This document shows, in pieces, positions 8,385 to 16,832 of a DNA stretch of 64,000 bases. The notes under the pieces were generated by a model. The model saw nothing but the letters and a program-made list of their open reading frames with translations, did no database searches and had not been told where the DNA came from. Position 1 is the stretch's first letter. The number at the start of each line of letters is the position of its first letter. The stretch comes from Leptospiraceae bacterium (GTDB lineage: Bacteria > Spirochaetota > Leptospiria > Leptospirales > Leptospiraceae), in NCBI GenBank assembly GCA_024233835.1, contig JACKPC010000007.1:320373-384372 (forward strand), read 5' to 3'. The position numbers and the translations under genes were made by a program.

Positions 8385-9277
8385 AAAAAGAAGTTTTTCA
8401 TTTCCTATTCTTCCTATTCACCCTGAGTCTGGTTTCCTTTTCGCTGGCCAGTTTTCGAATAAAAGATAGAGCTTATCTCCATGCTGATAGCGGGGTTTCA
8501 AAAGAGTATCTGAAAGAAATGGAAAACGAGAAACCATCCTTTTTAACATCTTATTCCCAATTTGTTCTGGGAATTTTCCGGTTTCAGTTGGGAAACTCAC
8601 AGTCCGGTGAAAATATCCTGAATCACATAGGCACAAGGCTTGTTCCTACTTTGCAACTTGCCCTTTTCTCGGTCTTAATTGGGAGTTTTACCGGAATACT
8701 TGCCGGGATTACTTCTCTATATTTCCGCTCAGAACTTTTCCATAGTTTACTTTTAAGTCTCGCCGGCTTCATTCTTTCGACTCCTATTTTTGTTGTAGCC
8801 ATCCTCCTCTTACTTCTTTTTTTCCTGTATTGGGAACTACTTCCTCCGGGAGGTTATGTAGCAGGTGACCTCAGCTACCTGATTCTTCCCGGTCTTGCCC
8901 TGGGTTCGAGAATTTTTGCCAGACTTTTCTTTTTTACCTATGCCGAGGGAAAGAAAGAAGAAGATACCTACTATATCCTTTTTTTAAAGTCCAGGGGCTT
9001 CAGCCGTTTCACTATTCTTTATAAACATCTCTTATTAAAAATTTTCCCAGTTCTTCTCATCTTCATTTTTTTAGATTTTAGTTCTCTTCTTTCCGGAGCC
9101 ATCATTGTAGAAGAAATTTTCCTGTTTCCTGGAATAGGAAAGTCTTTGTATTATTCCATTCAAAGTATGGATGAAGCTTTATTAAGAGCCCTGCTGTTTT
9201 ATTGCGGTCTGATCTTTTATTCCTTTACCCGTTTATCTCGTTTTATACAGGAAAGAATAATAAAGGTGAATGCCTGA
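8381..9277 (+). CDS. ABC transporter permease, OppB/DppB type
   Basis: 298 residues with an N-terminal membrane anchor, a periplasmic loop and five further membrane segments. The central region LVPTLQLALFSVLIGSFTGI and the coupling-helix region FLKSRGFSRFTILYKHLLLK match the peptide/nickel permease family. The segment IIVEEIFLFPGIGKSLYYSI is the typical E-x-I-F-x-x-P-G-x-G motif. The start is TTG 8381, overlapping the ptsN stop (TTGA) with GGAG 5 bases upstream. The usual partner ATPases and solute-binding protein are not in this window, so the substrate is unknown. Confidence 0.85.
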   Translation: MKKEVFHFLFFLFTLSLVSFSLASFRIKDRAYLHADSGVSKEYLKEMENEKPSFLTSYSQFVLGIFRFQLGNSQSGENILNHIGTRLVPTLQLALFSVLIGSFTGILAGITSLYFRSELFHSLLLSLAGFILSTPIFVVAILLLLLFFLYWELLPPGGYVAGDLSYLILPGLALGSRIFARLFFFTYAEGKKEEDTYYILFLKSRGFSRFTILYKHLLLKIFPVLLIFIFLDFSSLLSGAIIVEEIFLFPGIGKSLYYSIQSMDEALLRALLFYCGLIFYSFTRLSRFIQERIIKVNA

Positions 9278-10038
9278 TGAATAAGCTAAATCTAATACTC
9301 AGGTTGGCTTTTTTTTTATCGGTTTTCATCGGTCTGGTTCTTTATTATCCACCCACAGAAGTGGAGCTTGAAACTGCTCTAAAAGCTCCGTTTCAGGATC
9401 CATATCATATTTTAGGAAAAGACAGGCTGGGTAGAGATATATATGCTCTTTATTCCTATGGAATCTTGAGTACCTTTGTTACAGCCATTCCGGCAAGACT
9501 ACTTACTCTGAGCTTAGCTGCTCTAAGCTCCCTTTTATCATTTTCCCTGGGAAAATATTTTGAAACCGTTCTACAAATGTTTTCCTCTGTGCTAATCTCC
9601 CTGCCCTCTCTCTTGATCGCCCTTGTCGTAGTAAACGCATTGAACACAGGTTTTTTTGCTATGCTTTTGGCCATTATTCTTTCGGATTGGGCCATGACTT
9701 ATGAATCCGTGCAAAGTAAAATCAGGGAAATTTTAGGAAGCGGACAGGCAATTGCTTCGAGAGCTATGGGAGCCGGAAAAATTCATATTTTTAAAAATCA
9801 TATTTTACCCGAAACCCGTTCCATTTTTTATGTTTTGTTTATTACTGGAATTCCTTCGGTTATCATGACAATCGCCATCTTTAGCTTTCTCGGGATCGAT
9901 TTTACAGCAGATGTCTTCGGGCCGGGTCTCGGAGAACAGATTTCTTTTTCTAAAGATTATTTTGACAAATCTCCTTTATCTCTCATTATGCCTACTATCG
10001 GAATTTTTCTTCTGGTTTATTCCTTCCGGAAGAGGTAA
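9277..10038 (+). CDS. ABC transporter permease, OppC/DppC type
   Basis: The start is ATG 9277, overlapping the stop of the upstream permease by one base (TGATG) with AAAGGTGA at 9262-9269; an upstream TTG at 9202 would only add residues overlapping the previous gene. The protein (253 residues) has the OppC hallmark HILGKDRLGRDIYA after the first membrane helix, then five helices and the EAA-like segment ASRAMGAGKIHIFKNHILPE. It forms the second half of the permease heterodimer with the preceding gene. No ATP-binding subunit is encoded next to it. Confidence 0.88.
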   Translation: MNKLNLILRLAFFLSVFIGLVLYYPPTEVELETALKAPFQDPYHILGKDRLGRDIYALYSYGILSTFVTAIPARLLTLSLAALSSLLSFSLGKYFETVLQMFSSVLISLPSLLIALVVVNALNTGFFAMLLAIILSDWAMTYESVQSKIREILGSGQAIASRAMGAGKIHIFKNHILPETRSIFYVLFITGIPSVIMTIAIFSFLGIDFTADVFGPGLGEQISFSKDYFDKSPLSLIMPTIGIFLLVYSFRKR

Positions 10039-10041
10039 AAG

Positions 10042-11634
10042 ATGTCTTCAAAGAAACCCGTTTTTCCTATATTGACCCGCTGTATGGCTTTTTTTCTCTG
10101 CCTGTCTTTTTTTACTCCGCCCCTTCTGGCTATTGATGAAATTTTTAATTTTGAAGAGCAGGTTCTACCCGAAGTAATTGAATTTGAAACAGAGCGAAAA
10201 CTCTGTTTTTTTCCCTATAAAAATGTGAATGGAACTGAAGATATTTCTTATCTCTCAGAAGGCATTCCCTCGGTACTATATTCCGGTTTTAATAAAACCC
10301 GTTATGTTTTTGATAAAGATGTAATGCCTCTTACGATTTTTCATTCACATGGAAAACAATACAAACTTGATAGGGAAAAGTTTGAATCTTTTCATAACCG
10401 GGAATTTATTGAGGCTCTCAACTTTGGAAGAAAAAAATTAACTCCGGAGAAAGATCCCCGATTTATTCAACTGAAGCCTGTCCTTATATCCTCCTCCAAT
10501 CCCCTGGTACCCGGAATGCAACTATCCCTTGGAAAAAAACATGAGTGTTTCTACCTTGTCGGAGGGGAATACTACCAGACAGAAGCCAATAAAATACAAA
10601 TCCAGACCTTTGTATTTGAAAGGCGCTACAACCGACAGAAAAATTTTACTACGGAACTCAGCTTAAAACGCTTGTTTCAAGAAATTGAACCCCATAACAA
10701 TGACATTCGAAAGTATCTGATCAACCGAGAGGAGGCCGGTTTCAGCATCCAGACCGGAAAAGAAAAGAATGCCCTGGTATATATCGACGGAGTATATATG
10801 GGAAAAACCCCGGCTGAGGATATCCGGGTAACCGAAGGTATTCATAGTCTTGAAATCCAGAAAGAAGGCTTTGAAAAAATCAAAAAGGTTTACTCATTCG
10901 AGAAGAAAAAAAAATACAACCTCGTCTTAGAATTGAAACCCTTGAAAAAGGAAGGCTTTATTAGCGTAAAAAGTGAACCGGAAGGTGCGGATGTTTATCT
11001 CGGTTCAATATACCTCGGAAAAACACCTTTAAAGGAAGTGCAAGTTCCCCTCGGTTTAAATCGCCTGCGTATTGAAAAAGAAGGATTTGTTACCCATTTT
11101 GAAGGTATCAATATTTCGAAGGGAAAGACAAATCAAATCGCAACACAACTTTCTCCGGGTGAAAGTAAAGCCTTTTACCAGAATCAGTTCCATATATTTT
11201 TAGACCATGATTACTACGATTTTACGCTGTATTCCCTTTCCGCAGCTTTGATGTTTTACGGGGGTTATATGTACGGTCAGTATCGGGTCAGTAGCGGTAG
11301 AGACCAACTCAGAACCGAAGTCAGGTTGAATATGCTAAATCTCTATTCCGGCATTGCAAATTTTTCCAACTTAAGTCAGTCTTCACAGTCCGAATATACC
11401 ACCAACTTTATGTATGAGCAGATGAAAATTATTAAGAATGAATCCAAAATTAAAAACTGGGAGAACCTGCGTGACAGGAGTGCTATTCTTGGAGGAGGAA
11501 TGATTATCGGTGCCTTCACCTTTCTCTGGCTCGGACACAACCATGAAGGCTTTGAGTTCGGTCAGTACATAGAAGAGTATCCGGGGGGAAAGCTTAATGC
11601 CAGAAGCACCCTCGGATTTCGCCTTCGTTTTTAG
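10042..11634 (+). CDS. Secreted PEGA-domain protein
   Basis: 530 residues. A signal peptide (LTRCMAFFLCLSFFTPPLLA) leads into a roughly 200-residue unassigned N-terminal domain. Two PEGA domains follow, at about 232-285 (ALVYIDGVYMGKTPAEDI) and 307-360 (ADVYLGSIYLGKTPLKEV), the short beta folds found in envelope proteins. The C-terminal third has two hydrophobic stretches, near 400-415 and 485-500. AAGAGG lies about 8 bases before the ATG and only 3 bases separate it from the permease gene, so it closes this operon. Its stop overlaps the stop of the convergent TerB-like gene by 3 bases. Confidence 0.85.
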   Translation: MSSKKPVFPILTRCMAFFLCLSFFTPPLLAIDEIFNFEEQVLPEVIEFETERKLCFFPYKNVNGTEDISYLSEGIPSVLYSGFNKTRYVFDKDVMPLTIFHSHGKQYKLDREKFESFHNREFIEALNFGRKKLTPEKDPRFIQLKPVLISSSNPLVPGMQLSLGKKHECFYLVGGEYYQTEANKIQIQTFVFERRYNRQKNFTTELSLKRLFQEIEPHNNDIRKYLINREEAGFSIQTGKEKNALVYIDGVYMGKTPAEDIRVTEGIHSLEIQKEGFEKIKKVYSFEKKKKYNLVLELKPLKKEGFISVKSEPEGADVYLGSIYLGKTPLKEVQVPLGLNRLRIEKEGFVTHFEGINISKGKTNQIATQLSPGESKAFYQNQFHIFLDHDYYDFTLYSLSAALMFYGGYMYGQYRVSSGRDQLRTEVRLNMLNLYSGIANFSNLSQSSQSEYTTNFMYEQMKIIKNESKIKNWENLRDRSAILGGGMIIGAFTFLWLGHNHEGFEFGQYIEEYPGGKLNARSTLGFRLRF

Positions 11635-12131
11635 GAAGGAATATACCTCGCTTCAATCCGTTTTTTATCCATCCGACTCAGTTCCAATTCCTGTGCCAGA
11701 TCATCTAAAAACTCCCTTTCTCCGTTGGCCAGAGCTCCATCTGCATACACAATGCAAACAGCATCTTCATAAAAATTGGTAGCCATAACAGGATTCCCTT
11801 CCGCAAAACTTTTTATGCTTTTTATAGGAAGTGGCGAATCAAAAGTTTGTAATAGTTCCTGTAAAATATCATCCTTAATTTCAATATAGCTTTCAAAAAT
11901 ACTTCCCCTCTGAAAGAAAGCTGCTATCATTTTTCCGACTATATTCGCTTCCTGGTTATGAAAAACTCCGTCCGCTAAGCAGGCATGAGACCAGAGGCTA
12001 ATCAGAATCCTGGCATAGTTCATTTTTAGCCTGAAGTAATCTTCTTCTTCAAATTGTCTTTCATCTTCCTGATTGACATAGTATTCGTAGCCCGGTAGAA
12101 CTCTATTCAAAAGTATCGCTCTATTTGGCAT
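11631..12131 (-). CDS. TerB/DUF533-like helical protein
   Basis: About 166 residues, all-alpha, acidic, no signal peptide. Two repeated acidic helical segments, HACLADGVFHNQEANIVGKM and CIVYADGALANGEREFLDDL, have the D-G-x-x-x-x-x-E pattern of TerB-like domains, which bind metal in some members. The function is unknown. ATG 12131 is chosen over GTG 12140 because AGAGG then lies 8 bases upstream. It is convergent with the PEGA gene, and the two stop codons share bases 11632-11633. Confidence 0.7.
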   Translation of the reverse strand: MPNRAILLNRVLPGYEYYVNQEDERQFEEEDYFRLKMNYARILISLWSHACLADGVFHNQEANIVGKMIAAFFQRGSIFESYIEIKDDILQELLQTFDSPLPIKSIKSFAEGNPVMATNFYEDAVCIVYADGALANGEREFLDDLAQELELSRMDKKRIEARYIPS

Positions 12132-12227
12132 GGCAATCACCTCTTATGGATAGCTTAGCATATTAAGCTTTTTATGACTATCAAAATATAATTTTATTAG
12201 AATGAAAATTATCAATCGACTGTAACT

Positions 12228-13007
12228 TTATTCCAAAAGTTTGAATAGGCTTTTACTGTCTACAGAAAAATGGGTATAACCATATTCTTTCAATATTTCT
12301 GTACATAAAATTTTCAGACTGATCGCATCACAGGAACAATAACGAATCAGCTTCTCTCTGGAAGAGCGGTCTTTTCTTGTTATCCAATTATGCCAGAGTA
12401 TAATAGCATCCAATCCATCAACACCTTCCAGATTTGCAGGACGCTTAATGCCAAATATTTTTTCAATCAGTTTCAGACCCCCTCTAATTCCGGCATAATG
12501 GCACACCCATCGAAGATCTATATGCGGACATACTAAATATGGTATATGATAGTATTGTAATACAATAGGAATATCAAAGGAAGCCCCGTTAAAGGAAACT
12601 AAAAGTTTTACATCTTCTAAGAGCTGTAAAAATTCTTCCATATTCTCTCCACTTACGAAGTTATATATCTTTCCCTTATGGAAGCAGGCAATCGTGGTAA
12701 TACAGTCTCCCCATGTCTGCCCGTTTGTTTCAATATCAAAAAAACTTAAGTCATCAAAGTATTCTGCAAGTAAAAGAAATCTCTCTTTTGGATGAATATG
12801 TTTTACAAAAAATGCAATGTCTTTTTCTTCTTTTGCTTTAAGATACCGCTGTAATTCAAATTGCAAGTTCCCGGCAAGTCTTTGAAGTTTCTTATCTTCT
12901 TTATTGTATTGTAAAAAATGTTTCCAATCCTGAATTCCTTCTTCTTCTAATTTCTCACGAACTTTAGTTCCTACACCTTTAAAATGCAAAAATGCTTTTT
13001 CGATCAA
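12228..13007 (-). CDS. mrfB: RNase H-like DEDDy 3'-5' exonuclease, MrfB/YprB
   Basis: Metal-dependent exonuclease of the YprB/MrfB family, partner of the MrfA helicase in repair of mitomycin-type DNA damage in Bacillus subtilis. The active-site residues are visible: Asp91 and Glu93 in FFDIETNG, Asp145 in SFNGASFDIP, and Tyr223...Asp227 in YCSCDAIS, which makes it a DEDDy enzyme. The N-terminal 80 residues are helical, with a helix-hairpin-helix-like start (FKGVGTKVREKLEEEGI). The start is TTG 13007, overlapping the mrfA stop as TTGA, so translation is coupled. Confidence 0.88.
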   Translation of the reverse strand: MIEKAFLHFKGVGTKVREKLEEEGIQDWKHFLQYNKEDKKLQRLAGNLQFELQRYLKAKEEKDIAFFVKHIHPKERFLLLAEYFDDLSFFDIETNGQTWGDCITTIACFHKGKIYNFVSGENMEEFLQLLEDVKLLVSFNGASFDIPIVLQYYHIPYLVCPHIDLRWVCHYAGIRGGLKLIEKIFGIKRPANLEGVDGLDAIILWHNWITRKDRSSREKLIRYCSCDAISLKILCTEILKEYGYTHFSVDSKSLFKLLE

Positions 13008-15463
13008 TGCTTTTTTTCTCTCTTCCTTTGCAGTATGCCGGAAGCTCTTTCCATTCTCTTCTGCATTTTTTCTCTTTCGATATCCTGAATCTGGTTCATG
13101 AAAGCAGAACTCTGGGTTCTTTTATTTTCCTTGATTATCGGAATAATAATCTCTCCTTTTGTAAGAAAACTTAATAAACTTTTCGTGCAGGCCCTCGAAG
13201 CATCCGACTCTAAAAGTAATTCTTCCAGTTCTGTATGACTTTCAACACCCGGAGGTTGCGGTGTAACACAGGAAGGACAGCCATATTCACACTCACAAGC
13301 ATTGATAAGCTCTTCACAAAATAAAAATGCAGCATAAGACTTTTCATATATTTTTTCAGCATATCCAACTCCCCCTTCGTGAGAGTCATACAAATATAAG
13401 GCACTTTTCCAGGAAGACTTTCCTTCCTCAGACAAAGAAACATCCGTCTGGATATCCTGTATATCTCCCATACAAAGAGAAGGTGCTACTCTTTTTAAAA
13501 TATAACTAAGTCCGTAAATCGCAGCCGCTTCGTAACGTTTATCAACCTTTTCCATCGCTTCTGACCATTCTTTACCGGGATGAAGACTAAAACCCGTTGT
13601 ATCATACATAAACGGACTAAGACTTATCGGGCCGTATCCTATATTCTCACGGGTTTTTTCTTTGATCTTCTTATATAGCTTGGGCTGTTTATTTACCTGA
13701 ATCTCTCCAAATTGTAAAGTAGAAGAATAAGCTTTTTTCTCTTCGTAAACTTCCTTTATCTGCACCATACCTTCCCAAACAGCTTCTGTGTAATAGTCAA
13801 AGTCTACCCTTTCTACCCGACAAAACTTCTTTTCCAGATCTAATTCCAGGGACATAAACTTTTTACCGAGGTGCTGGTATATGGCATCTTTATAAAGTGT
13901 CCCCCTTGCGCCTATCGGATCCAACTCTCCAATAACCACATCATTATGTATAATTTGAATGTTATAATCCGTCATTCCTCTAAGATTTACACCCTTTGAA
14001 GGATAATCATACAAAGAATAACGATAGACACCATGATACGGAGAAAGAGTTGAATTATTTAAAAGTGTATCCAGAGCCATTCGGTATATATCCGGATCTT
14101 TAAATACAGGTTCTTGGTCTTCTAAAGGTTTTTCGTATGCAGCACAGGGAAGATGTTGAAGAAATATGTATGGATTTTCAGGGTTCAACCAGGCTTCTTC
14201 TACTGGTGCTTTCAGAATAAATGCAGGATGATTTACAATATACTGGTCTACCGGCATTTCCCTTGCTATATAAACAATTACTGAACGTTTACCGCTCCTT
14301 CCCACTCTACCGGCCTGCTGCCAGAAACTCGCTACAGAACCGGGATGTCCGTTCAATAAACATACATCGAGATCGCCTATATTTATACCTAACTCCAGAG
14401 CATTCGTACTGATAATCGCGTTTAACTTCCCTTCAAACAAATCTTTTTCCAAGTTTCGTCTTTCATTCGGTAATAAACCTCCGCGATAAGGTTTAACCTT
14501 TTCGGCCAATCTCGGATTTACATCAAGTACGGCTCTATACAACCTTTCCACTTCCTGCCTTCCCCGGCAAAAGCATATCAGTCGAAGCCCCTCTCGAACC
14601 GCTTCGCGGATCAGGGGAACAGAGATAGAATGTGTTCCTTTTCTATACGTTACACCTGAATTTGCTGTATAAAGAGGTGGGTTTAGAAAATACAGTTCTC
14701 TTTTAGGTCTCGGAGAGCCGTCCACATCGATTAATTTAAAACTTCTACCGAACAAAGAAAACGCATGGGAAGATGGATTGGCCACGGTTGCAGAAGAACA
14801 AATAAAGATAGGCCTGGAACCATGCAGCTCACAGATACGCAAAAGTCTTCGAAACACATTCGCGACATGGGAACCAAATACGCCCCGGTATATATGCACT
14901 TCATCCACAATAATAAACCTAAGCCTCGAAAGAAAAGATTTCCACTGTCTATTATGATTTGGCAATATACCGGAATGAAGCATATCAGGATTCGAAATCA
15001 TAAAATCCGCTGACTTTCTAATTTTTTCTCGCTCACCCCTCGGTGTATCTCCATCATAAGTCCCGATTTTTTGTTCTCTAAAAACCGACCCTATAAGACT
15101 TCCGAGGGTTCCTTCCTGATCACGAGAAAGTGCCTTGGTAGGATATAGCATTAAAACAGAAAAACCTTTTTTTTCCTTCAAGTATTCGTTTAAAACAGGC
15201 AATAAAAAGGAAAGGGTTTTTCCACTGGCAGTTCGAGAAACCATAAGACAATCACTTCCTTCCCTGATTGCAAGAAAAGCCTCTAATTGATGGGAATACA
15301 AAGAATGAATCCCCTTTGCCTGCAAAATAGAAATCAGGCGAGGATCAAGCTCCTGCGGAAAATCTGCAAAACTCCCCTCTTCCGGTTCGGTGGTATAAAA
15401 ATGCTTGATACTTCCCCTGAACTTATTCTTTAAGAAGTCTGTAAATAGAGAGAGTCCTGCCAT
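13004..15463 (-). CDS. mrfA: DEAD/DEAH-type DNA helicase MrfA/YprA with DUF1998
   Basis: Superfamily 2 helicase, 819 residues. Motif I is SRTASGKT (Lys82), motif II DEVH at 187-190, motif III SSATV, and motif VI QQAGRVGRSG. The C-terminal DUF1998 region carries the four-cysteine zinc site CECEYGCPSC (Cys723, 725, 729, 732), typical of MrfA. The helicase is thought to unwind 3'-tailed DNA and to work with the MrfB exonuclease, whose gene follows with a 4-base overlap. The C-terminal tail is Lys/Arg-rich. The pair forms a two-gene operon divergent from the Myb-like gene. Confidence 0.93.
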   Translation of the reverse strand: MAGLSLFTDFLKNKFRGSIKHFYTTEPEEGSFADFPQELDPRLISILQAKGIHSLYSHQLEAFLAIREGSDCLMVSRTASGKTLSFLLPVLNEYLKEKKGFSVLMLYPTKALSRDQEGTLGSLIGSVFREQKIGTYDGDTPRGEREKIRKSADFMISNPDMLHSGILPNHNRQWKSFLSRLRFIIVDEVHIYRGVFGSHVANVFRRLLRICELHGSRPIFICSSATVANPSSHAFSLFGRSFKLIDVDGSPRPKRELYFLNPPLYTANSGVTYRKGTHSISVPLIREAVREGLRLICFCRGRQEVERLYRAVLDVNPRLAEKVKPYRGGLLPNERRNLEKDLFEGKLNAIISTNALELGINIGDLDVCLLNGHPGSVASFWQQAGRVGRSGKRSVIVYIAREMPVDQYIVNHPAFILKAPVEEAWLNPENPYIFLQHLPCAAYEKPLEDQEPVFKDPDIYRMALDTLLNNSTLSPYHGVYRYSLYDYPSKGVNLRGMTDYNIQIIHNDVVIGELDPIGARGTLYKDAIYQHLGKKFMSLELDLEKKFCRVERVDFDYYTEAVWEGMVQIKEVYEEKKAYSSTLQFGEIQVNKQPKLYKKIKEKTRENIGYGPISLSPFMYDTTGFSLHPGKEWSEAMEKVDKRYEAAAIYGLSYILKRVAPSLCMGDIQDIQTDVSLSEEGKSSWKSALYLYDSHEGGVGYAEKIYEKSYAAFLFCEELINACECEYGCPSCVTPQPPGVESHTELEELLLESDASRACTKSLLSFLTKGEIIIPIIKENKRTQSSAFMNQIQDIEREKMQKRMERASGILQRKREKKH

Positions 15464-15554
15464 AGTCCCCAGAGTTTTACTAAACGAAAGTAGGTCAATA
15501 GAATTTTTGTGATATTTAGCAGTCTTATTTTTTTCTCAATTCATGTAACTTTTT

Positions 15555-15574
15555 TATACTTTTTATAGTATAAT
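15555..15574. promoter_or_regulatory. Palindromic -10 region in the divergent mrfA / Myb-like spacer
   Basis: TATACT (15555-15560) and AGTATA (15567-15572) form an inverted repeat with 6-nt spacing, and TATAAT (15569-15574) overlaps its right arm. Plus-strand TATAAT and minus-strand TATACT could be facing -10 elements for the two divergent genes. The -35 matches are weak. The remaining bases of the 226-bp spacer show nothing else. Confidence 0.35.
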
Positions 15575-15689
15575 GAAACAAGCTATAAGCCCTCCAATTG
15601 AAAATTCCAAATCAAAACACTCCAATATGAAATAATTAAAACCAGACAGATAAAATTATGATTTTTATCATAACATAAAGGAGTATCGT

Positions 15690-16253
15690 ATGCAGGAAGA
15701 TAAAGCCCTTAAAAAGAAGCTATCTTCTATTAAAGATTTGGATTCCTGGGTAGAATTTATTCTTAGTTCATCCATTCTGCCCCAGAAGAAAAGCTCTTTA
15801 ACAAAGATCTGGCTTAACAAGAACGGTTTTATGAAGGAAGATTTAGATCTTGCCAGAAAAAATAATCTTACCTGGAAAAAAATGGTCAGTGAGCGTACAA
15901 AAAAAAGAAGGCTATCACTCGAAACAAAAGACAATTTTCTGAATCGGAATAAGAAGTGGACAAATAAAGAAGTTCAAAAACTGAAAAAGAATATAGATAA
16001 ACCGGAACGAGAATTACTCAAAATGTTTAATCGCTCCCTGCAATCCATAAATGCCAAAAAAAGAAGTATCAGGATGGAAGAATTTGGCATCTCACTTGAA
16101 AAGAATGGAGCAAAATGGACAAGAAAAGAATTGGACAAACTCAAAAAAAACTATAATAAGTCCAATTTGGAACTGGCTAAAAGTCTAAAAAGAACGCCCA
16201 AATCCATACAGAGACAAAAAGAGCGTTTGAAAAGTACGGGATTGTTTAAATAA
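15690..16253 (+). CDS. Two-repeat Myb/SANT-like basic DNA-binding protein
   Basis: 187 residues, very Lys/Arg-rich, no signal peptide. Two similar helical repeats of about 40 residues are visible. The first starts at KKWTNKEVQKLKKN and ends with RSLQSINAKKRSIRM. The second starts at AKWTRKELDKLKKN and ends with RTPKSIQRQKERL. The W-T-x-x-E-x-x-x-L-x-x pattern followed by R-S/T-x-x-S-I-x-x-x is that of Myb/SANT-type helix-turn-helix modules. AAAGGAG lies 8 bases before the ATG. A DNA-binding or regulatory role is inferred; its targets are unknown. It is monocistronic with a following hairpin. Confidence 0.75.
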   Translation: MQEDKALKKKLSSIKDLDSWVEFILSSSILPQKKSSLTKIWLNKNGFMKEDLDLARKNNLTWKKMVSERTKKRRLSLETKDNFLNRNKKWTNKEVQKLKKNIDKPERELLKMFNRSLQSINAKKRSIRMEEFGISLEKNGAKWTRKELDKLKKNYNKSNLELAKSLKRTPKSIQRQKERLKSTGLFK

Positions 16254-16258
16254 TGATT

Positions 16259-16282
16259 TAGCCGCTGATAATAAGGCGGCTA
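16259..16282. terminator. Shared hairpin between convergent genes
   Basis: TAGCCGC (16259-16265) pairs with GCGGCTA (16276-16282) around a 10-nt loop, in the 31 bases between the convergent Myb-like and HExxH genes. Only short T runs follow. Confidence 0.55.
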
Positions 16283-16284
16283 CT

Positions 16285-16695
16285 TTATACTTTGTATTTC
16301 CACAACCATTCGCGAGATTTTCTTACGGAAAAATAATTCAGATTTTTATCATTTGTATAGGCTTCTTGTTCTGCACGAATACGATAGTAAGCTTTTTCAA
16401 AACGAGAACTATACCCTCTATAATCGTTCCGATATTTCCATAAGCCTTTAAGCCAATCATAGAGATAAATAATATAAAAGAAAAATACCAGAGTTTCTGT
16501 AGCCTGGGCAATGTGGATGCTCTCATGATTGCGGGTTACAGGTCCAATTTTTCCACGGCAAAAAACAAAAGGCCAGAGCGTGATTGCATGAATTTGAAAT
16601 ACAGGTTTTCTCCGCATCATTCTATACCAGGAAAGTGGACTCATATAAGTTAGAACCAGGGGTAAACTACTATTCTCTATGATTTTGGCCTGCAT
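16285..16695 (-). CDS. HExxH-motif membrane-associated protein
   Basis: 136 residues from ATG 16695; an in-frame TTG at 16734 would give 149, and neither start has a good ribosome binding site. Hydrophobic segments lie near ITLWPFVFC and TLVFFFYIIYLYDWL. Between them is RNHESIHIAQATE, an HExxH zinc-metallopeptidase-type motif, and a later RAEQEAY could supply a third ligand. This pattern is known from small uncharacterised proteins of several Gram-negative groups. Whether it is a protease is not known. Confidence 0.65.
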   Translation of the reverse strand: MQAKIIENSSLPLVLTYMSPLSWYRMMRRKPVFQIHAITLWPFVFCRGKIGPVTRNHESIHIAQATETLVFFFYIIYLYDWLKGLWKYRNDYRGYSSRFEKAYYRIRAEQEAYTNDKNLNYFSVRKSREWLWKYKV

Positions 16696-16832
16696 TGTTA
16701 AACGTCTTTTTTGAATTTCTAAAAGAGATTCCAATATATATACAGGTATATAAGTTTCAAGTCAAAAAATGATCATATTTAAAACTCTCAAATGTTTAAT
16801 GATTTAATCATTATATAAGATTTTTAGAATTT

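Noticed and set aside
9202..9276. Upstream extension of the OppC-like permease gene
   Set aside because: It lies wholly inside the previous gene, while ATG 9277 has a good ribosome binding site and a TGATG junction.
12152..12169. Hairpin AGCTTA/TAAGCT followed by T run on the plus strand
   Set aside because: No plus-strand gene ends nearby; the plus-strand PEGA gene stops 500 bases earlier. Only 6 bp long.
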